Positions 30,679 through 41,530 of a stretch of DNA of 64,000 nt are shown one piece after another. How positions within the stretch are numbered: the stretch's first letter is position 1; every line of letters begins with the position of its first letter. This stretch comes from Vibrio mediterranei. Its GTDB lineage: Bacteria > Pseudomonadota > Gammaproteobacteria > Enterobacterales > Vibrionaceae. The notes under the pieces are model-generated. The model worked only from the letters and a program-made list of their open reading frames with translations, was not told where the DNA came from and did no database searches. Position numbers and translations under genes: made by a program. The stretch spans positions 186,001 through 250,000 of the forward strand of contig NZ_FLLQ01000004.1 of the NCBI RefSeq assembly GCF_900088415.1, given 5' to 3'.

Positions 30679-32103
30679 CTAACGCTCTATTACTTCATAT
30701 TGCAAACTTGCATTTTTCTGCTTGTCGATCAGAGACTCGGAAGGTAGAGCCACTACCGAGACCTTATCTACAAAAGAAGAAGTCGACCCAGGGTTGTTGT
30801 ATTTGTTCATAGCAAATTTAGTAAATGACTCTGTTAGATCGTCTTTACTCAAAAAGAATGATACTTCAGGCGCCAATCCGTCTATAGGCTTATATGCATC
30901 ATTAATATTGTAGTTCGGTATCACTGTTTCACTATTATTAGGAACCTTCGCATAAATAGTGTGCTTTGAGTTTGCGGAGACTTCAAAGTAGCTGCGTTGG
31001 AAACCATTATCATTGCTATCGACTGCGTTTTGTGTATCAACGACACAACCGGAAGCACAGCTATTTATTTGAGGGGTTATTCCTGTTGAAATTGTTGCGT
31101 TTGTCAACGCTACTTCTGTAACCACTTGGTTAGCATTTACTGGTGTGTTCGATAGGATGCTCCAACCGGCTTCTTGCCCCTCTAATAAAAAGCTATAGCC
31201 CAAGTCATCTAACACTAATAGGTCCAAAGTCGACTGGGATATTTCTTGCCATTTAAACATGACACTGTCGCTAAACGCCAAGGCAAAGCTGCTACCTAAA
31301 ACCTGTGTTCCGGATATAGCCCAGTTTAGATCGATGGAAGAAGTTAGAGTGTCTAAGGCTACAGAACCTGGTGAAGAGGCTGAATCCGCAGTAAGTGTCC
31401 CTGCTGTAACCATCTTAGCAGCAACAACTTTTCCAGCATGCAAACCGGTAAACATTACCTGTTCATTATTACTTGTAATTGGCATTTCCGTCTTTATGTT
31501 AGCGGTACTAGACTCATATCCATCTATGTATGTTTCATAGGAGTATGCATCAATGGTGAGCCCTCCATCACTAGAACCTAACGAGGCTTTCTTTAAGTCT
31601 CCCGAAGAATTAAGTTTATTGCTCGTATAGCAGCTTGCTTGATTTCCTTGTAAAGATTCTACGTTGATTAACAAGTCTGATAGTAGTTCTTTTTGAATGG
31701 ATAGAGAGTGAAGAACGGGGCTAGAACTAGAACCTAAATTATCAATTACGGTTACATAACCACCATCTTGAACATCGTTAACCGTAAACGTTAGCCTTCC
31801 ATCGCTTCCGAGCTTACTCGAGAGATCTTTATTGAAACTGCCGTCAGCATTATAAGTGTGAATATCTATATTTCCCGATGCTATCTTCGCATAATCCACG
31901 TTACCGTCACTGTAGCTTTTGAAAATCGTTGGACTTGCGCAACTAATTGTGGCTGGATCTTTATTCACTTCCATTTGTATAAACTGAAATGTGTAAGATT
32001 TTGGACTTGGTGTTGTAGAACCGCCACCGCCGCCACCGCCACCACAACCAACCATTGCACCCGAAATTGCTGCAACTAACGGCAACATTACTGCTTTTTT
32101 CAT
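30679..32103 (-). CDS. Putative lipoprotein with poly-glycine after the lipidated Cys
   Basis: I do not recognise a family. The 474-residue product starts MKKAVMLPLVAAISGAMVGC, a clear lipobox, followed at once by eight glycines and STTPSPKSYTF. No transmembrane helix follows. The rest looks like an extracellular beta-rich protein: many Ser/Asn/Thr, few charged clusters, and several cysteines (TISCASPTIF, QASCYTSNK, INSCASGCVVD) that could form disulfides. The glycine run is encoded by GGT/GGC triplets and could change length by slippage. The gene stands alone between artP and the divergent DUF3360 gene, with its own terminator. A surface role is inference only. Confidence 0.8.
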   Translation of the reverse strand: MKKAVMLPLVAAISGAMVGCGGGGGGGGSTTPSPKSYTFQFIQMEVNKDPATISCASPTIFKSYSDGNVDYAKIASGNIDIHTYNADGSFNKDLSSKLGSDGRLTFTVNDVQDGGYVTVIDNLGSSSSPVLHSLSIQKELLSDLLINVESLQGNQASCYTSNKLNSSGDLKKASLGSSDGGLTIDAYSYETYIDGYESSTANIKTEMPITSNNEQVMFTGLHAGKVVAAKMVTAGTLTADSASSPGSVALDTLTSSIDLNWAISGTQVLGSSFALAFSDSVMFKWQEISQSTLDLLVLDDLGYSFLLEGQEAGWSILSNTPVNANQVVTEVALTNATISTGITPQINSCASGCVVDTQNAVDSNDNGFQRSYFEVSANSKHTIYAKVPNNSETVIPNYNINDAYKPIDGLAPEVSFFLSKDDLTESFTKFAMNKYNNPGSTSSFVDKVSVVALPSESLIDKQKNASLQYEVIER

Positions 32104-32529
32104 CGTTTGTTCCTAACCCGTACGTAAGCGGCAACAAGTTGCCGTCTCTATATCATTTTCATAGTTATCGCAATCTCCATGCCAACTCCGTTAACTAACC
32201 GAGCAACCAATACTTATTGATAAAAATGATGTTGTTCATAAAATTTTCATATTGAAAGTCGCTTACGCTCACTGTTAATAAAGTGCGCTGATTCAAACAA
32301 CTGTTGTAGTTTTCTTTCACATTTTTTCTTAAAGTGATCAAGATCAATCAAGGTCTTAGTGTTGCTTGTTAGACTCGGCTCCATTGATATAGCACGAATT
32401 ATTCACCCCATTTTTAGGAATCTCGTCTATTCTTAGCACGTCGTTAACGTGCAGCAGCCTAGCCAAGTCGGTGTGAACCAGTTCGTTTATCAAGCCAAAC
32501 GACTAACTTTTTATATATATGAGGAATCT
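32104..32529. other. Divergent promoter region, lipoprotein / DUF3360
   Basis: About 425 bases without a gene. It contains an FNR-like box at 32334-32347 and an AT-rich stretch around 32210-32270. A frame opening at 32449 runs into the DUF3360 gene but lacks a ribosome site. Confidence 0.6.
32334..32347. promoter_or_regulatory. Candidate FNR-type box upstream of the DUF3360 gene
   Basis: GTGATCAAGATCAA matches TTGAT-N4-ATCAA at 9 of 10 positions, about 183 bp upstream of the DUF3360 start. A CRP-family regulator could also bind. Its place before the DUF3360-pflB pair fits anaerobic control, but this is one motif only. Confidence 0.5.
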
Positions 32530-34077
32530 ATGTCAGACGCAGTTAACAAAGCGCATTCTGATTCGGATATCGAGACTAAGAGCTATCAAGAGCTTCACCG
32601 TCCAGCATCTGAGTTTGCCAGCCGCTCTGAATACCTAGACCACGAACTTCAAATCATGAAACCGCGCCGCTTTGGTTTAAACCTACCAGGCCGTGACTTC
32701 CGCTTTGAACTAGAAGATTTAGTACCTGCTCTTGCTGGTACCATCGGCATTATTGCGATGTACTCTGCAGTAATGATGTCATGGGCTGACGGTCTAACCG
32801 CTGCTTGGGATCACGTAAACCTTGGGAAAGAGTTTGCGATCGAAGTTGCACGTGTAGAAATGCTAATCCCAGCACTTCTTTTCTGTGTTCTTGCATCAGG
32901 TTTCATCAACCCAAGAGCTAACCTTGCTGGTAACCACGGTCCGATGATCCCACTTATCGGTTCTATCGCGCTTGCTGGTGCTCACCCTCTTGCTCTTGCA
33001 ATCCTTCTTGGTGTGTTCGGCCTTTTGCTAAGTTACTTCAAGGGTGGCTCGAAGCTTGTAAACCTAACCTCCCAAGGTACGGCGGGGGGCTTATTAATCT
33101 TCCTCGGCTTCACCGGTACGATGAGCCAAATCGGTTCCATTCAAGAATGGGCAGTAGGTTTGCAATCTGCGAGTGTTGAAGCAGGCAGCATGGGTTATGT
33201 TGGCTTGGTCGTACTTGGCATCAACATCGCAGTGTACGCCTACCTCGCTAAGATAAACATGCGTTGGCTAGCTATTCCGGTTTGTGCCGTTACGGGTCTT
33301 CTACTGGCCCTTGGTCTGGGTGCTGGTTTCGACTTGACGTTCGAAACTGAAATGGGTCTTCCTAACCTAAATCCAGTTTATTGGTGGGGCAGCACAGAAG
33401 AAGGTTGGATGCTAGGTCTTCCGAACCTACAGCACTTTATTGCTTCTCTACCATTTGCGATTCTAGCGGTTGCGATGTGGTCACCTGACTTCCTTGGTCA
33501 CCGTATTTTCCAAGAACTTAACTACCCACGTAAGACTGAAAAAGTACTCATGGATGTAGATGACACAATGACTATGTGTTCAATCCGTCAAATGGTAGGT
33601 ACTGCGGTTGGTGGTGGTAACATCACGTCTTCTTGGGGTACTTACATGATCCCAGCTGCGATCGCTAAGCGTCCAATTCCAGCAGGTGCGATTCTACTTG
33701 GTTCTCTATGTATCATTGTTGCTATTCTTGGTTTCCCAATGGACGTAGCAGTATGGCCTCCAGTAATGCGCGTTGCGCTACTAGTGGGTGTATTCCTTCC
33801 TCTACTTGAAGCTGGTATGCAGATGGTAAAAGAGACTAAGGATTCACAAGCGGCAGGTATTTGTATCTTTGCATCAGTCGTTGCTAACCCGGTGTTGGCA
33901 TGGGCGCTGACCATGTTCCTAGATAATAATGGTCTAATTGGTGACAAAGAACGTGCTTCTCGTCTATCTTTTGTAGATAAGATTGTCATCCCTGTGGGTG
34001 TGTTCGTTATCTGCTTAGTAGCGATGCTAGCTGTAGGTATGTTAGAAGGCCAGTACGGCATTCCAGCTTTCCTATAA
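32530..34077 (+). CDS. DUF3360 family multi-TM membrane protein, putative transporter
   Basis: The 515-residue product (ATG 32530, GAGGA five bases upstream) has a soluble N-terminus of about 65 residues and about twelve hydrophobic segments. Motifs such as GFINPRANLAGNHGPMIPLIGS and VGTAVGGGNITSSWGTY recall SulP/NCS2-type anion transporters, but this is distant. Next comes pflB, 259 bp on. In many bacteria the formate channel focA sits there; this protein is not FocA. A role in carboxylate or anion movement during fermentation is inference from neighbourhood. The codon usage switches from ordinary to highly adapted, as does pflB. Confidence 0.8.
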   Translation: MSDAVNKAHSDSDIETKSYQELHRPASEFASRSEYLDHELQIMKPRRFGLNLPGRDFRFELEDLVPALAGTIGIIAMYSAVMMSWADGLTAAWDHVNLGKEFAIEVARVEMLIPALLFCVLASGFINPRANLAGNHGPMIPLIGSIALAGAHPLALAILLGVFGLLLSYFKGGSKLVNLTSQGTAGGLLIFLGFTGTMSQIGSIQEWAVGLQSASVEAGSMGYVGLVVLGINIAVYAYLAKINMRWLAIPVCAVTGLLLALGLGAGFDLTFETEMGLPNLNPVYWWGSTEEGWMLGLPNLQHFIASLPFAILAVAMWSPDFLGHRIFQELNYPRKTEKVLMDVDDTMTMCSIRQMVGTAVGGGNITSSWGTYMIPAAIAKRPIPAGAILLGSLCIIVAILGFPMDVAVWPPVMRVALLVGVFLPLLEAGMQMVKETKDSQAAGICIFASVVANPVLAWALTMFLDNNGLIGDKERASRLSFVDKIVIPVGVFVICLVAMLAVGMLEGQYGIPAFL

Positions 34078-34266
34078 TATCTAGTTGATTATTTGGGCAG
34101 TGACATTCACTGCCCATATTTTTATCAAACTTTTTTAACTTTTATTGATTTAGTTTAAGTTTTACAAATTATTTTTAGTGTAAGCTTGATTTTAACGTAG
34201 GGAATGACAATATCTATATCCATACTAACCCTAAGTGGTTATAGATATTTTTATTCAAGTGTACTG

Positions 34267-34284
34267 GTTCACCCTCCGGTGAAC
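34267..34284 (+). other. Hairpin in the pflB leader
   Basis: GTTCACC (34267-34273) pairs with GGTGAAC (34278-34284) around a CTCC loop, about 55 bases before the pflB ATG. There is no T-run directly after. It may stabilise the leader or shape translation. A degenerate FNR-like sequence (TTGATTTAGTTTAA, 8 of 10) lies at 34145-34158. Confidence 0.4.
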
Positions 34285-34336
34285 ATGCGTAATAGCGTAC
34301 AGTACGTGTTTTTTCTACTAAAAAGGTAGGTATGTC

Positions 34337-36613
34337 ATGGCAGAGCAATTTGCTAAAGCTTGGGAAGGTTTTGCTGCAGGTGAGTGGCAAAACGAAGTTA
34401 ACGTTCGTGATTTCATCCAAAAGAACTACACTCCATACGAGGGTGACGAGTCTTTCCTAGTTTCTGAAGGTACTGAAGCAACTAACAAGCTTTGGGCTAA
34501 GGTAATGGAAGGTATCAAACTAGAAAACTCAACTCACGCACCTGTTGATTTTGATACTTCAGTTATCTCTACCATCACTGCTCACGATGCAGGTTACATC
34601 GAAAAAGATCTTGAAACTATCGTAGGTCTTCAAACTGAAGCGCCGCTTAAGCGTGCAATCATCCCTAACGGTGGTATCCGTATGGTTGAAGGTTCATGCA
34701 AAGCGTACAACCGCGAACTAGACCCACAAGTTAAGAAAATCTTCACTGAATATCGTAAAACTCACAACGCTGGTGTTTTCGATATCTACACTCCAGACAT
34801 CATGAAATGCCGTAAGTCAGGCGTTCTAACTGGTCTTCCAGATGCATACGGTCGTGGTCGTATCATCGGTGACTACCGTCGTGTGGCTCTTTACGGTATT
34901 GACCGTCTAATGCAAGACAAGCTAGCTCAATTCGCTTCTCTACAAGAGCGTTTCGAGAACGGCGAAGATCTTCAAATGACTATGCAGCTTCGCGAAGAAA
35001 TCGCAGAGCAACACCGTGCACTTGGCCAAATGAAAGTTATGGCTGAGAAATACGGTTGCGACATCTCTCGCCCAGCTGAAACAGCTCAAGAAGCTATTCA
35101 GTGGACTTACTTCGGCTACCTAGCTGCTGTTAAGTCTCAAAACGGTGCTGCAATGTCTCTAGGTCGTACTTCTACTTTCCTAGATATCTACATTGAGCGT
35201 GACATCGCTGAAGGTAAGATTACTGAAGTTGAAGCTCAGGAAATGATCGACCACTTCGTAATGAAGCTACGTATGGTTCGTTTCCTACGTACTCCTGAGT
35301 ACGATGATCTGTTCTCTGGTGACCCAATCTGGGCTACCGAGTCTATGGGTGGTATGGGTCTTGACGGTCGTACGCTTGTTACGCGTTCAAACTTCCGTTT
35401 CCTAAACTCTCTATACACTATGGGTCCTTCTCCAGAGCCAAACATCACTGTACTTTGGTCTGAGCAGCTACCTGAAGGCTTCAAGAAGTTCTGTGCAAAA
35501 GTATCTATCGATACTTCTTCTATCCAGTACGAGAACGACGACCTAATGCGTCCAGACTTCGAGTCTGATGACTATGCAATCGCATGTTGTGTATCTCCAA
35601 TGGTTATTGGTAAACACATGCAATTCTTCGGCGCTCGTGCGAACCTAGCTAAGACTCTTCTATACGTTATCAACGGCGGTGTGGACGAGAAGCTTAAGAT
35701 TCAAGTTGGCCCACAAATGCCTAAGATCACTGACGAAGTTCTAGACTTCGACGATGTATGGGGCAAACTAGACCACTTCATGGATTGGCTAGCTAAGCAG
35801 TACGTAACTGCACTAAACAGCATCCACTTCATGCACGACAAGTACAGCTACGAAGCTGCACTAATGGCTCTACACGACCGTGACGTTCGTCGTACTATGG
35901 CTTGTGGTATCGCTGGTCTTTCTGTTGCTGCTGACTCTCTAGCTGCTATCAAGTACGCTAAAGTTAAGCCAGTACGTGACGAAGACGGTGTTGCAATCGA
36001 CTTCGAAATCGAAGGCGACTATCCTAAGTTCGGTAACAACGATGCTCGCGTAGATGACATCGCTTGTGAACTAGTAGAAGTATTCATGAACAAGATCCGT
36101 TCACTGAAAACTTACCGTGACGCTGTGCCTACTCAGTCTATCCTAACTATCACTTCTAACGTGGTATATGGTAAGAAAACTGGTAACACTCCAGATGGTC
36201 GTCGCGCAGGCGCTCCTTTCGCACCAGGTGCTAACCCAATGCACGGCCGTGACGAGAAAGGTGCTGTAGCTTCACTTACTTCTGTAGGTAAACTACCGTT
36301 TGCACACGCTAAAGATGGTATCTCTTATACTTTCTCTATCGTTCCAAACGCTCTAGGTAAAGAAGAAGACAGCCAACGCGCTAACCTTGCTGGTCTGATG
36401 GATGGTTACTTCCACCACGAAGCTGGCATTGAGGGTGGTCAACACCTGAACGTGAACGTTCTTAACCGTGAAACTCTAGAAGACGCTGTTAAGCACCCTG
36501 AGAAATACCCTCAGCTAACAATCCGTGTATCTGGTTACGCTGTTCGCTTCAACTCTCTAACTGCAGAGCAACAAGCTGACGTAATCGCACGTACGTTCAC
36601 TGAATCTCTATAA
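34337..36613 (+). CDS. pflB: Pyruvate formate-lyase
   Basis: PflB converts pyruvate and CoA to acetyl-CoA and formate by a glycyl-radical mechanism under anaerobiosis. The 758-residue product carries the adjacent active cysteines C417-C418 (AIACCVSPM) and the radical Gly733 in RVSGYAVRF near the C-terminus. Codon use is strongly biased to preferred Vibrio codons, suggesting high expression. Its activase gene pflA lies 3.4 kb downstream, separated by an lpxR-like gene and a chemoreceptor. An AAAAAGG-type ribosome site precedes the ATG. Confidence 0.97.
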   Translation: MAEQFAKAWEGFAAGEWQNEVNVRDFIQKNYTPYEGDESFLVSEGTEATNKLWAKVMEGIKLENSTHAPVDFDTSVISTITAHDAGYIEKDLETIVGLQTEAPLKRAIIPNGGIRMVEGSCKAYNRELDPQVKKIFTEYRKTHNAGVFDIYTPDIMKCRKSGVLTGLPDAYGRGRIIGDYRRVALYGIDRLMQDKLAQFASLQERFENGEDLQMTMQLREEIAEQHRALGQMKVMAEKYGCDISRPAETAQEAIQWTYFGYLAAVKSQNGAAMSLGRTSTFLDIYIERDIAEGKITEVEAQEMIDHFVMKLRMVRFLRTPEYDDLFSGDPIWATESMGGMGLDGRTLVTRSNFRFLNSLYTMGPSPEPNITVLWSEQLPEGFKKFCAKVSIDTSSIQYENDDLMRPDFESDDYAIACCVSPMVIGKHMQFFGARANLAKTLLYVINGGVDEKLKIQVGPQMPKITDEVLDFDDVWGKLDHFMDWLAKQYVTALNSIHFMHDKYSYEAALMALHDRDVRRTMACGIAGLSVAADSLAAIKYAKVKPVRDEDGVAIDFEIEGDYPKFGNNDARVDDIACELVEVFMNKIRSLKTYRDAVPTQSILTITSNVVYGKKTGNTPDGRRAGAPFAPGANPMHGRDEKGAVASLTSVGKLPFAHAKDGISYTFSIVPNALGKEEDSQRANLAGLMDGYFHHEAGIEGGQHLNVNVLNRETLEDAVKHPEKYPQLTIRVSGYAVRFNSLTAEQQADVIARTFTESL

Positions 36614-36636
36614 TCTGAGATTATACTGATTTAGAT

Positions 36637-36664
36637 AAAAACCTCGCTTCGGCGAGGTTTTTTT
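36637..36664 (+). terminator. Intrinsic terminator of pflB
   Basis: ACCTCGC pairs with GCGAGGT around a TTCG tetraloop (36641-36658), followed by seven T. Confidence 0.92.
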
Positions 36665-36853
36665 ATTTCTGTCTAATTTTGATTCCTATCAACAAAAAGT
36701 ACGTAGTTCTCACTGGTTAAGGATTGTTTACAATTTCGCTACGATAGAGATACTTTTTCATCTATAGATCACTGACTAACCTTTTTCTTTCGTGTCACAC
36801 TCAACTTAATAATAAAACATCTCTACTAGCCGTATTTGAAGAGAGTGACACAT

Positions 36854-37834
36854 ATGAAAGCAGCCGCCATTTTACCTTTGATTTTTGTCAGTAGTGTTGT
36901 CTTAGCCTCTGAGCGCTCTACCGTCTCATTTTCACTCGATAATGACGGTATCTTTGGCACAGACGAAGACTATACCAACGGTATTTTTCTTTCTTATACC
37001 AGCAGCGCCATCACCCCTTGGGCTTTATTCAAACCGCTTAGTCTGTCTTATTGGGGAAGCGCTTCTCTTGATAAGTTTGAATTTCAGCTTGGACATAAGA
37101 TGTGGACCCCTTCGGATATTGAAGCCACTGTACCTCTGGCTAATGACCGCCCCTATGCAGGTTATTTCCATGGCGAACTGAATTACATTAGTTTGCACCC
37201 TCAACAGGCACAGCGTTTCAATCTCACGTTAGGTAGCACTGGTGAAGGGTCATTTGCCGATAAAGCGCAGCAGTTGGTGCACTCGATTGTGGGTTCAGCA
37301 GACCCAAAAGGCTGGGAATATCAGATTGAGGATCAAGTCGCAGGCAGTATTGGTTACTTAACTCATCTAAATTGGAAACGCGAGCCACTTTTTGGCAATA
37401 CCGGATGGGAAGTCTCAAACGTCACCGAAGCAAACCTAGGGAATTTTAGAAGTGATGTTTCCACGGGGATGATGTTTCGCTTTGGTTCAGAACTTGGAGG
37501 TAACTTCGGTTCTGCAAACATCAGTACAGAAAACCCGTTTAAGGCCGGGATGATCGGCGCCTCTAATAAAGGCTGGTTTACTTATTTTGGCTTAAAAGCT
37601 CGCTACCGATTTAATGATCTTACTATTCAAGGAGAGAGACCCGGAATACCAGAGCCAAGTGATGCTTACGACGTCACTTTACAGCCGTGGCAAGGTGAGG
37701 CAGTTCTTGGTGTGACGTGGTATAACGCCTATGTTGGTATTAGTGCCTTTGCCGGTTCTAAGTCCGCAGAATATAAAGAAGCGTCAAAGTCTATCTATGG
37801 CAATGGAGGAATTTCGCTTTTTGCTTTCTTCTAA
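36854..37834 (+). CDS. LpxR-type lipid A deacylase family protein
   Basis: Members of the DUF2219/LpxR family are outer-membrane beta-barrel enzymes that remove the 3'-linked acyloxyacyl chain of lipid A. The 326-residue product has a signal peptide ending near VVLA (residue 18), then FSLDNDGIFGTDEDYTNG with the Asn30-Asp31 and Thr41 positions of the catalytic region, and QQLVHSIVGSADPKGWEYQ with the catalytic-type His. Alternating hydrophobic strands and a C-terminal Phe fit an outer-membrane barrel. ATG 36854 is chosen because it opens the signal peptide; a TTG six codons earlier is less likely. Catalytic activity is inferred, not shown. Confidence 0.85.
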   Translation: MKAAAILPLIFVSSVVLASERSTVSFSLDNDGIFGTDEDYTNGIFLSYTSSAITPWALFKPLSLSYWGSASLDKFEFQLGHKMWTPSDIEATVPLANDRPYAGYFHGELNYISLHPQQAQRFNLTLGSTGEGSFADKAQQLVHSIVGSADPKGWEYQIEDQVAGSIGYLTHLNWKREPLFGNTGWEVSNVTEANLGNFRSDVSTGMMFRFGSELGGNFGSANISTENPFKAGMIGASNKGWFTYFGLKARYRFNDLTIQGERPGIPEPSDAYDVTLQPWQGEAVLGVTWYNAYVGISAFAGSKSAEYKEASKSIYGNGGISLFAFF

Positions 37835-37838
37835 AGTG

Positions 37839-37866
37839 AAATAGGCACCTTCCTAGGTGCCTATTT
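37839..37866. terminator. Bidirectional terminator between lpxR-like gene and chemoreceptor
   Basis: AAATAGGCACCT (37839-37850) pairs with AGGTGCCTATTT (37855-37866) around TCCT, 12 bp with A and T flanks on both sides, between convergent genes. Confidence 0.88.
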
Positions 37867-37896
37867 CATCGATATATACCTTTACCATAGCGTTTA

Positions 37897-39777
37897 TTAC
37901 GCCGTCTTAAATCTCTCACATTCTTGATAGAGCTCCGTGGAACGCTTATCTACCCCATCACTGGTTTCTTTCAAACTCTGACTACTCGCCTCAAGTTCAC
38001 CCATAGAGTCACTGATTTGCGCCATGTTGCTGGCCATCGATTGCGAAGTTGTCGCTAGTTCCTTAACAGAGGCAAAAATCACTTCAGTTTGAGAGCTAGC
38101 TTCTTGTGCCTTATTCATGATCTCTTCAAGTGCGGTTTTCGCTTGATTCCCTTGCTCTCGACCTGACTGCATGGAACTGTCAGATTGAGCAATAAACTGA
38201 ATGACTTGCGTGCTTTCCTGTTTCATTGTGTCTATCGTACCAGAGATTTCCTCTACCGCTTGTACTGTCCTTACTGCGAGACTTCGCACTTCATCTGCCA
38301 CCACAGCAAAACCTCGACCTTGCTCTCCTGCCCTCGCCGCTTCAATCGCGGCATTCAGTGCCAATAAGTTGGTTTGCTCAGCAATACCATTAATGATTTC
38401 CATCACTGAGTCTATCTTTTGGGAAGCTTGCTCCAGCTGTTCGATATGGGTAGCGGCTTCTTCCAGAATAGTGCCAACTTGTTCAAAAGCAGCGATGGTA
38501 TCTACAATAACTTCACCACCCGCTTGCGCAGACTCTGCTGAGGTTTTACTAATGGTTGCCACATACTCTAAAGAACCAGAAATTTCTTGTGTGGTAACAC
38601 TCACCTCTTCAGTCGCGGACGCCAATAACTGCGTTTGTTCAATAACTTGACTTTGGTGCTGTCTTAGTTGATTGATTCCGCTGTCTAGCTCACCAGAACT
38701 GTTCGATAGTTGCTGACTGTTGGTTTTCACACCATCAACCAGAGTCCCTAAATTTTCGCAACTCACATTGATGGCTTGCTTAAGCTGGTTGAACTCATCA
38801 CGATGATTATTACTCACGGCAAGACGCGTCGAAAGATCACCTTGTTCTACGAGTTTAAGTGCTGACAGTGTTTGCTTTAACGAGCGAGCCAGAGAGACAT
38901 TTAATGTGAGGAAGATAGCTGTAGTAAATAGTGCTAATAAAGCACAAGCGATACCGACGGAAGCCTTGGTCATGCTCGATACATCGGCGGCTTGATTACC
39001 TAATGAAAGTGCTTGTTGATTCAGTGCTAGAGCGGCTTTGTCAAAGGCCTCTAAAGTAATCGCCTGAGCTTGGTCTAACTTCTGCTCTAAACCAACTAAA
39101 GTACCTGACAGCTCAACCACTCGCGCGAAGCCGAGTTCCAATGCTTTGACTTCATTCTCATAAAGCTCCAACATGGCATAGGTATTTGATGCATTAACAA
39201 ATCCTGCAAGAGCTCGCTTAAAGCCTTTTTCGTTTTGTTCGTTGGGCTGAATTAAGTATTCCTGCAAACTGGTCACTACTTTCTGAAAATCTGAAGTCAG
39301 CGTCACCATACCTGTTTCTTTGATAGCGGCATCGATCTTGGCGTTATTCTGCTGTAGCTGCTGTAGCAATCCGTCATTCACGGAGAAACCCAACTCTGAT
39401 TTGATGGTCAGCCAAGGGCTCAAATTAAAGATAAACGACTCTAACGTATTGGAAACATTATCACTCTCAGTAGTCAAACCGGCTTGCTTTAAGAACGCTA
39501 GGTCTTGCTCCGCACTGGTTTCCAATCGGTCCATGCTATCTTCAAACGCATCCATGCCACCAGCCACTAATGTGGTTCGTCGATTAACGGTATCCATCAA
39601 CAACACTTGAGTAGAGGCTAAATGTGCACTGGCTCGCTCCATTTCACTACTACTGGTGAATTTCTCGCTTAAACTGGAAAGTGAGTTAAAAATAAAAAAC
39701 ACCAAAATGATGAACCCAGACCAAAGAGTGAGCATCGAAAAGGCAGTTTTTTGTTTTTGTGATAAGGCTACTTCCAT
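37897..39777 (-). CDS. Methyl-accepting chemotaxis protein
   Basis: The 626-residue product has a first helix at about 15-33, a mostly helical periplasmic region of about 235 residues (Glu/Leu/Thr-rich, like a four-helix bundle or PilJ-type sensor rather than CACHE), a second helix at about 270-293 ([20 protein letters not shown]), HAMP ([20 protein letters not shown]), and an MCP domain with [20 protein letters not shown]. Ligand unknown. It lies between pflB and pflA, on the opposite strand, so it may report on the redox or metabolite conditions of fermentation; that is inference. Confidence 0.9.
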   Translation of the reverse strand: MEVALSQKQKTAFSMLTLWSGFIILVFFIFNSLSSLSEKFTSSSEMERASAHLASTQVLLMDTVNRRTTLVAGGMDAFEDSMDRLETSAEQDLAFLKQAGLTTESDNVSNTLESFIFNLSPWLTIKSELGFSVNDGLLQQLQQNNAKIDAAIKETGMVTLTSDFQKVVTSLQEYLIQPNEQNEKGFKRALAGFVNASNTYAMLELYENEVKALELGFARVVELSGTLVGLEQKLDQAQAITLEAFDKAALALNQQALSLGNQAADVSSMTKASVGIACALLALFTTAIFLTLNVSLARSLKQTLSALKLVEQGDLSTRLAVSNNHRDEFNQLKQAINVSCENLGTLVDGVKTNSQQLSNSSGELDSGINQLRQHQSQVIEQTQLLASATEEVSVTTQEISGSLEYVATISKTSAESAQAGGEVIVDTIAAFEQVGTILEEAATHIEQLEQASQKIDSVMEIINGIAEQTNLLALNAAIEAARAGEQGRGFAVVADEVRSLAVRTVQAVEEISGTIDTMKQESTQVIQFIAQSDSSMQSGREQGNQAKTALEEIMNKAQEASSQTEVIFASVKELATTSQSMASNMAQISDSMGELEASSQSLKETSDGVDKRSTELYQECERFKTA

Positions 39778-40052
39778 GTATTTCCCCTTGTGACGATAAG
39801 CATGTCGGTCTCCTGACCGATATTATCTGCAACAGACGCAACCAGTTGATACTGGTTTAAAGTAAGCAAACTAGCAATCTATGTACCATGTATTAATAAT
39901 ATAATTAACAACGCTATAACATTATTTCACTATGGGCAACAGAAGTCGGTTTTTGATCGATACAGACTATGAATGGGGTACCACTTTTCCTGTCGTAGGG
40001 GGCCATTTTGTAATAAAATGACGCGTAAAAATAAGTAAGTAGAGAAGAGCAT

Positions 40053-40793
40053 ATGTCAACAACTGGTCGCATTCACTCATTCGAATCCTGCGGTACGGTC
40101 GATGGACCTGGGATCCGTTTTATTGTCTTTCTTCAAGGCTGTCTCATGCGTTGTATGTATTGCCACAACCGTGATACTTGGGATACTCATGGCGGTAAAG
40201 AAGTGTCCGTCGACGAGTTGATTGCCGAGGCAAAATCCTACCGTCACTTTATGAATGCATCTGGTGGTGGTATTACTTGTTCAGGCGGTGAGGCCATGCT
40301 CCAACCTGAGTTTGTCCGTGACTTCTTTCGCGCCGCTCAAGCGGAAGGCATTCATACCTGCTTGGACACTAACGGCTACATCCGTAAGCATACTGATGTT
40401 ATCGACGAAGTTTTGGATGCTACCGACTTAGTGATGCTCGATATAAAGCACATGAAAGATGAAATTCACCAAGATTTCATCGGTGTATCTAATCGCCGCA
40501 CATTAGATTTCGCTCGTTATCTACACAAGATTGGCCAAAAAACATGGATTCGCTATGTTGTCGTCCCGGGTTATACGGACGACCCAGAAGCCGCTCACAT
40601 GCTTGGAGAGTTTATTAAAGATATGGACAACATCGAGAAGGTCGAACTGTTGCCATACCACAAGTTAGGCGCACATAAGTGGGAAGCGCTCGGTTTTGAG
40701 TACCCTCTCGAGGGAACGCAGCCGCCGACCAAAGAAGTCATGGATAACATCCAAAATATTCTTCTGCAATATACTGATACCGTTAAGTACTAA
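40053..40793 (+). CDS. pflA: Pyruvate formate-lyase activating enzyme
   Basis: PflA is a radical-SAM enzyme that installs the glycyl radical on PflB. The 246-residue product carries the CxxxCxxC cluster motif with C30, C34 and C37 ([11 protein letters not shown]), the GGE-type segment [13 protein letters not shown], and matches E. coli length (246). A promoter of its own is likely since the gene stands apart from pflB. Confidence 0.96.
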   Translation: MSTTGRIHSFESCGTVDGPGIRFIVFLQGCLMRCMYCHNRDTWDTHGGKEVSVDELIAEAKSYRHFMNASGGGITCSGGEAMLQPEFVRDFFRAAQAEGIHTCLDTNGYIRKHTDVIDEVLDATDLVMLDIKHMKDEIHQDFIGVSNRRTLDFARYLHKIGQKTWIRYVVVPGYTDDPEAAHMLGEFIKDMDNIEKVELLPYHKLGAHKWEALGFEYPLEGTQPPTKEVMDNIQNILLQYTDTVKY

Positions 40794-40820
40794 CAGTAGA
40801 TTCAGAAATCTTTTGACACG

Positions 40821-40850
40821 AAAAAAACGCGCTAGAAAGCGCGTTTTTTT
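40821..40850 (+). terminator. Intrinsic terminator of pflA
   Basis: ACGCGCT (40827-40833) pairs with AGCGCGT (40838-40844) around AGAA, extended by A/T pairs and followed by T. Confidence 0.9.
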
Positions 40851-40964
40851 GTAATAAATACGTGTTGAGATCATGTTACACAATATCGAGAAGCTGATAA
40901 CCTGTCGGTATAGCGAATTCATTCGTAAACTTATAATGATGACTTTTTAGTGAGGCTTTTCACC

Positions 40965-41465
40965 ATGGAAATGACAAATGCTCAACGTCTAATCCTATCT
41001 AATCAATATTATCTAATGGCTAAGCTTACGCCAGAAAACGCAGAAAAGTATAAGCGCCTGCAAACAATTGTAGAGCGTGGTTATGAACTGCAAATGCGTG
41101 AAATAAACAAAGAGTATGGCTGTTTAGTTGAAGACGAGTGTCGTGAAGTAATCGACATCATGGAAATGTACCACGCCATGCAAGAATCCAACAAGATGCT
41201 TTCAGATGAAGAACGTAACGATGTAGACCAACGTCGTTTACAGTTTTTAGGGTTTGATATCGCAACTGAAGCACAACTGGTTAATTATGTTCGCTTCCTA
41301 ATCGATTCTGAGGGACTTTATCCACAATTCGACAAAGGCGATCATCACTTCAATAGCCATGTACCTATGCTTGAGAAATATCGTCGTATGTTGGTGACAT
41401 GGAGAAATTGTCCACGTCAGTACCACTTATCAGCAGCAGAATTCAGACAGATTTTTAACGCTTAA
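40965..41465 (+). CDS. yfbU: YfbU family protein
   Basis: YfbU is a conserved cytoplasmic protein of unknown molecular function. The product begins [20 protein letters not shown], as in E. coli, and continues with [17 protein letters not shown] and [12 protein letters not shown]. The start is ATG 40965 with TGAGG upstream, giving 166 residues; a GTG five codons earlier would overlap that site. It is flanked by two terminators, so it is a single-gene unit. Confidence 0.93.
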   Translation: MEMTNAQRLILSNQYYLMAKLTPENAEKYKRLQTIVERGYELQMREINKEYGCLVEDECREVIDIMEMYHAMQESNKMLSDEERNDVDQRRLQFLGFDIATEAQLVNYVRFLIDSEGLYPQFDKGDHHFNSHVPMLEKYRRMLVTWRNCPRQYHLSAAEFRQIFNA

Positions 41466-41493
41466 CTTTAACGCATTAAAACAATCAGTTATC

Positions 41494-41530
41494 AAAAAGC
41501 CCTCTTCCTTCCTAGGCAGAGGGCTTTTTT
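41494..41530 (+). terminator. Intrinsic terminator of yfbU
   Basis: GCCCTCT (41499-41505) pairs with AGAGGGC (41518-41524) around a 12-base loop, flanked by A and seven T. Confidence 0.88.
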
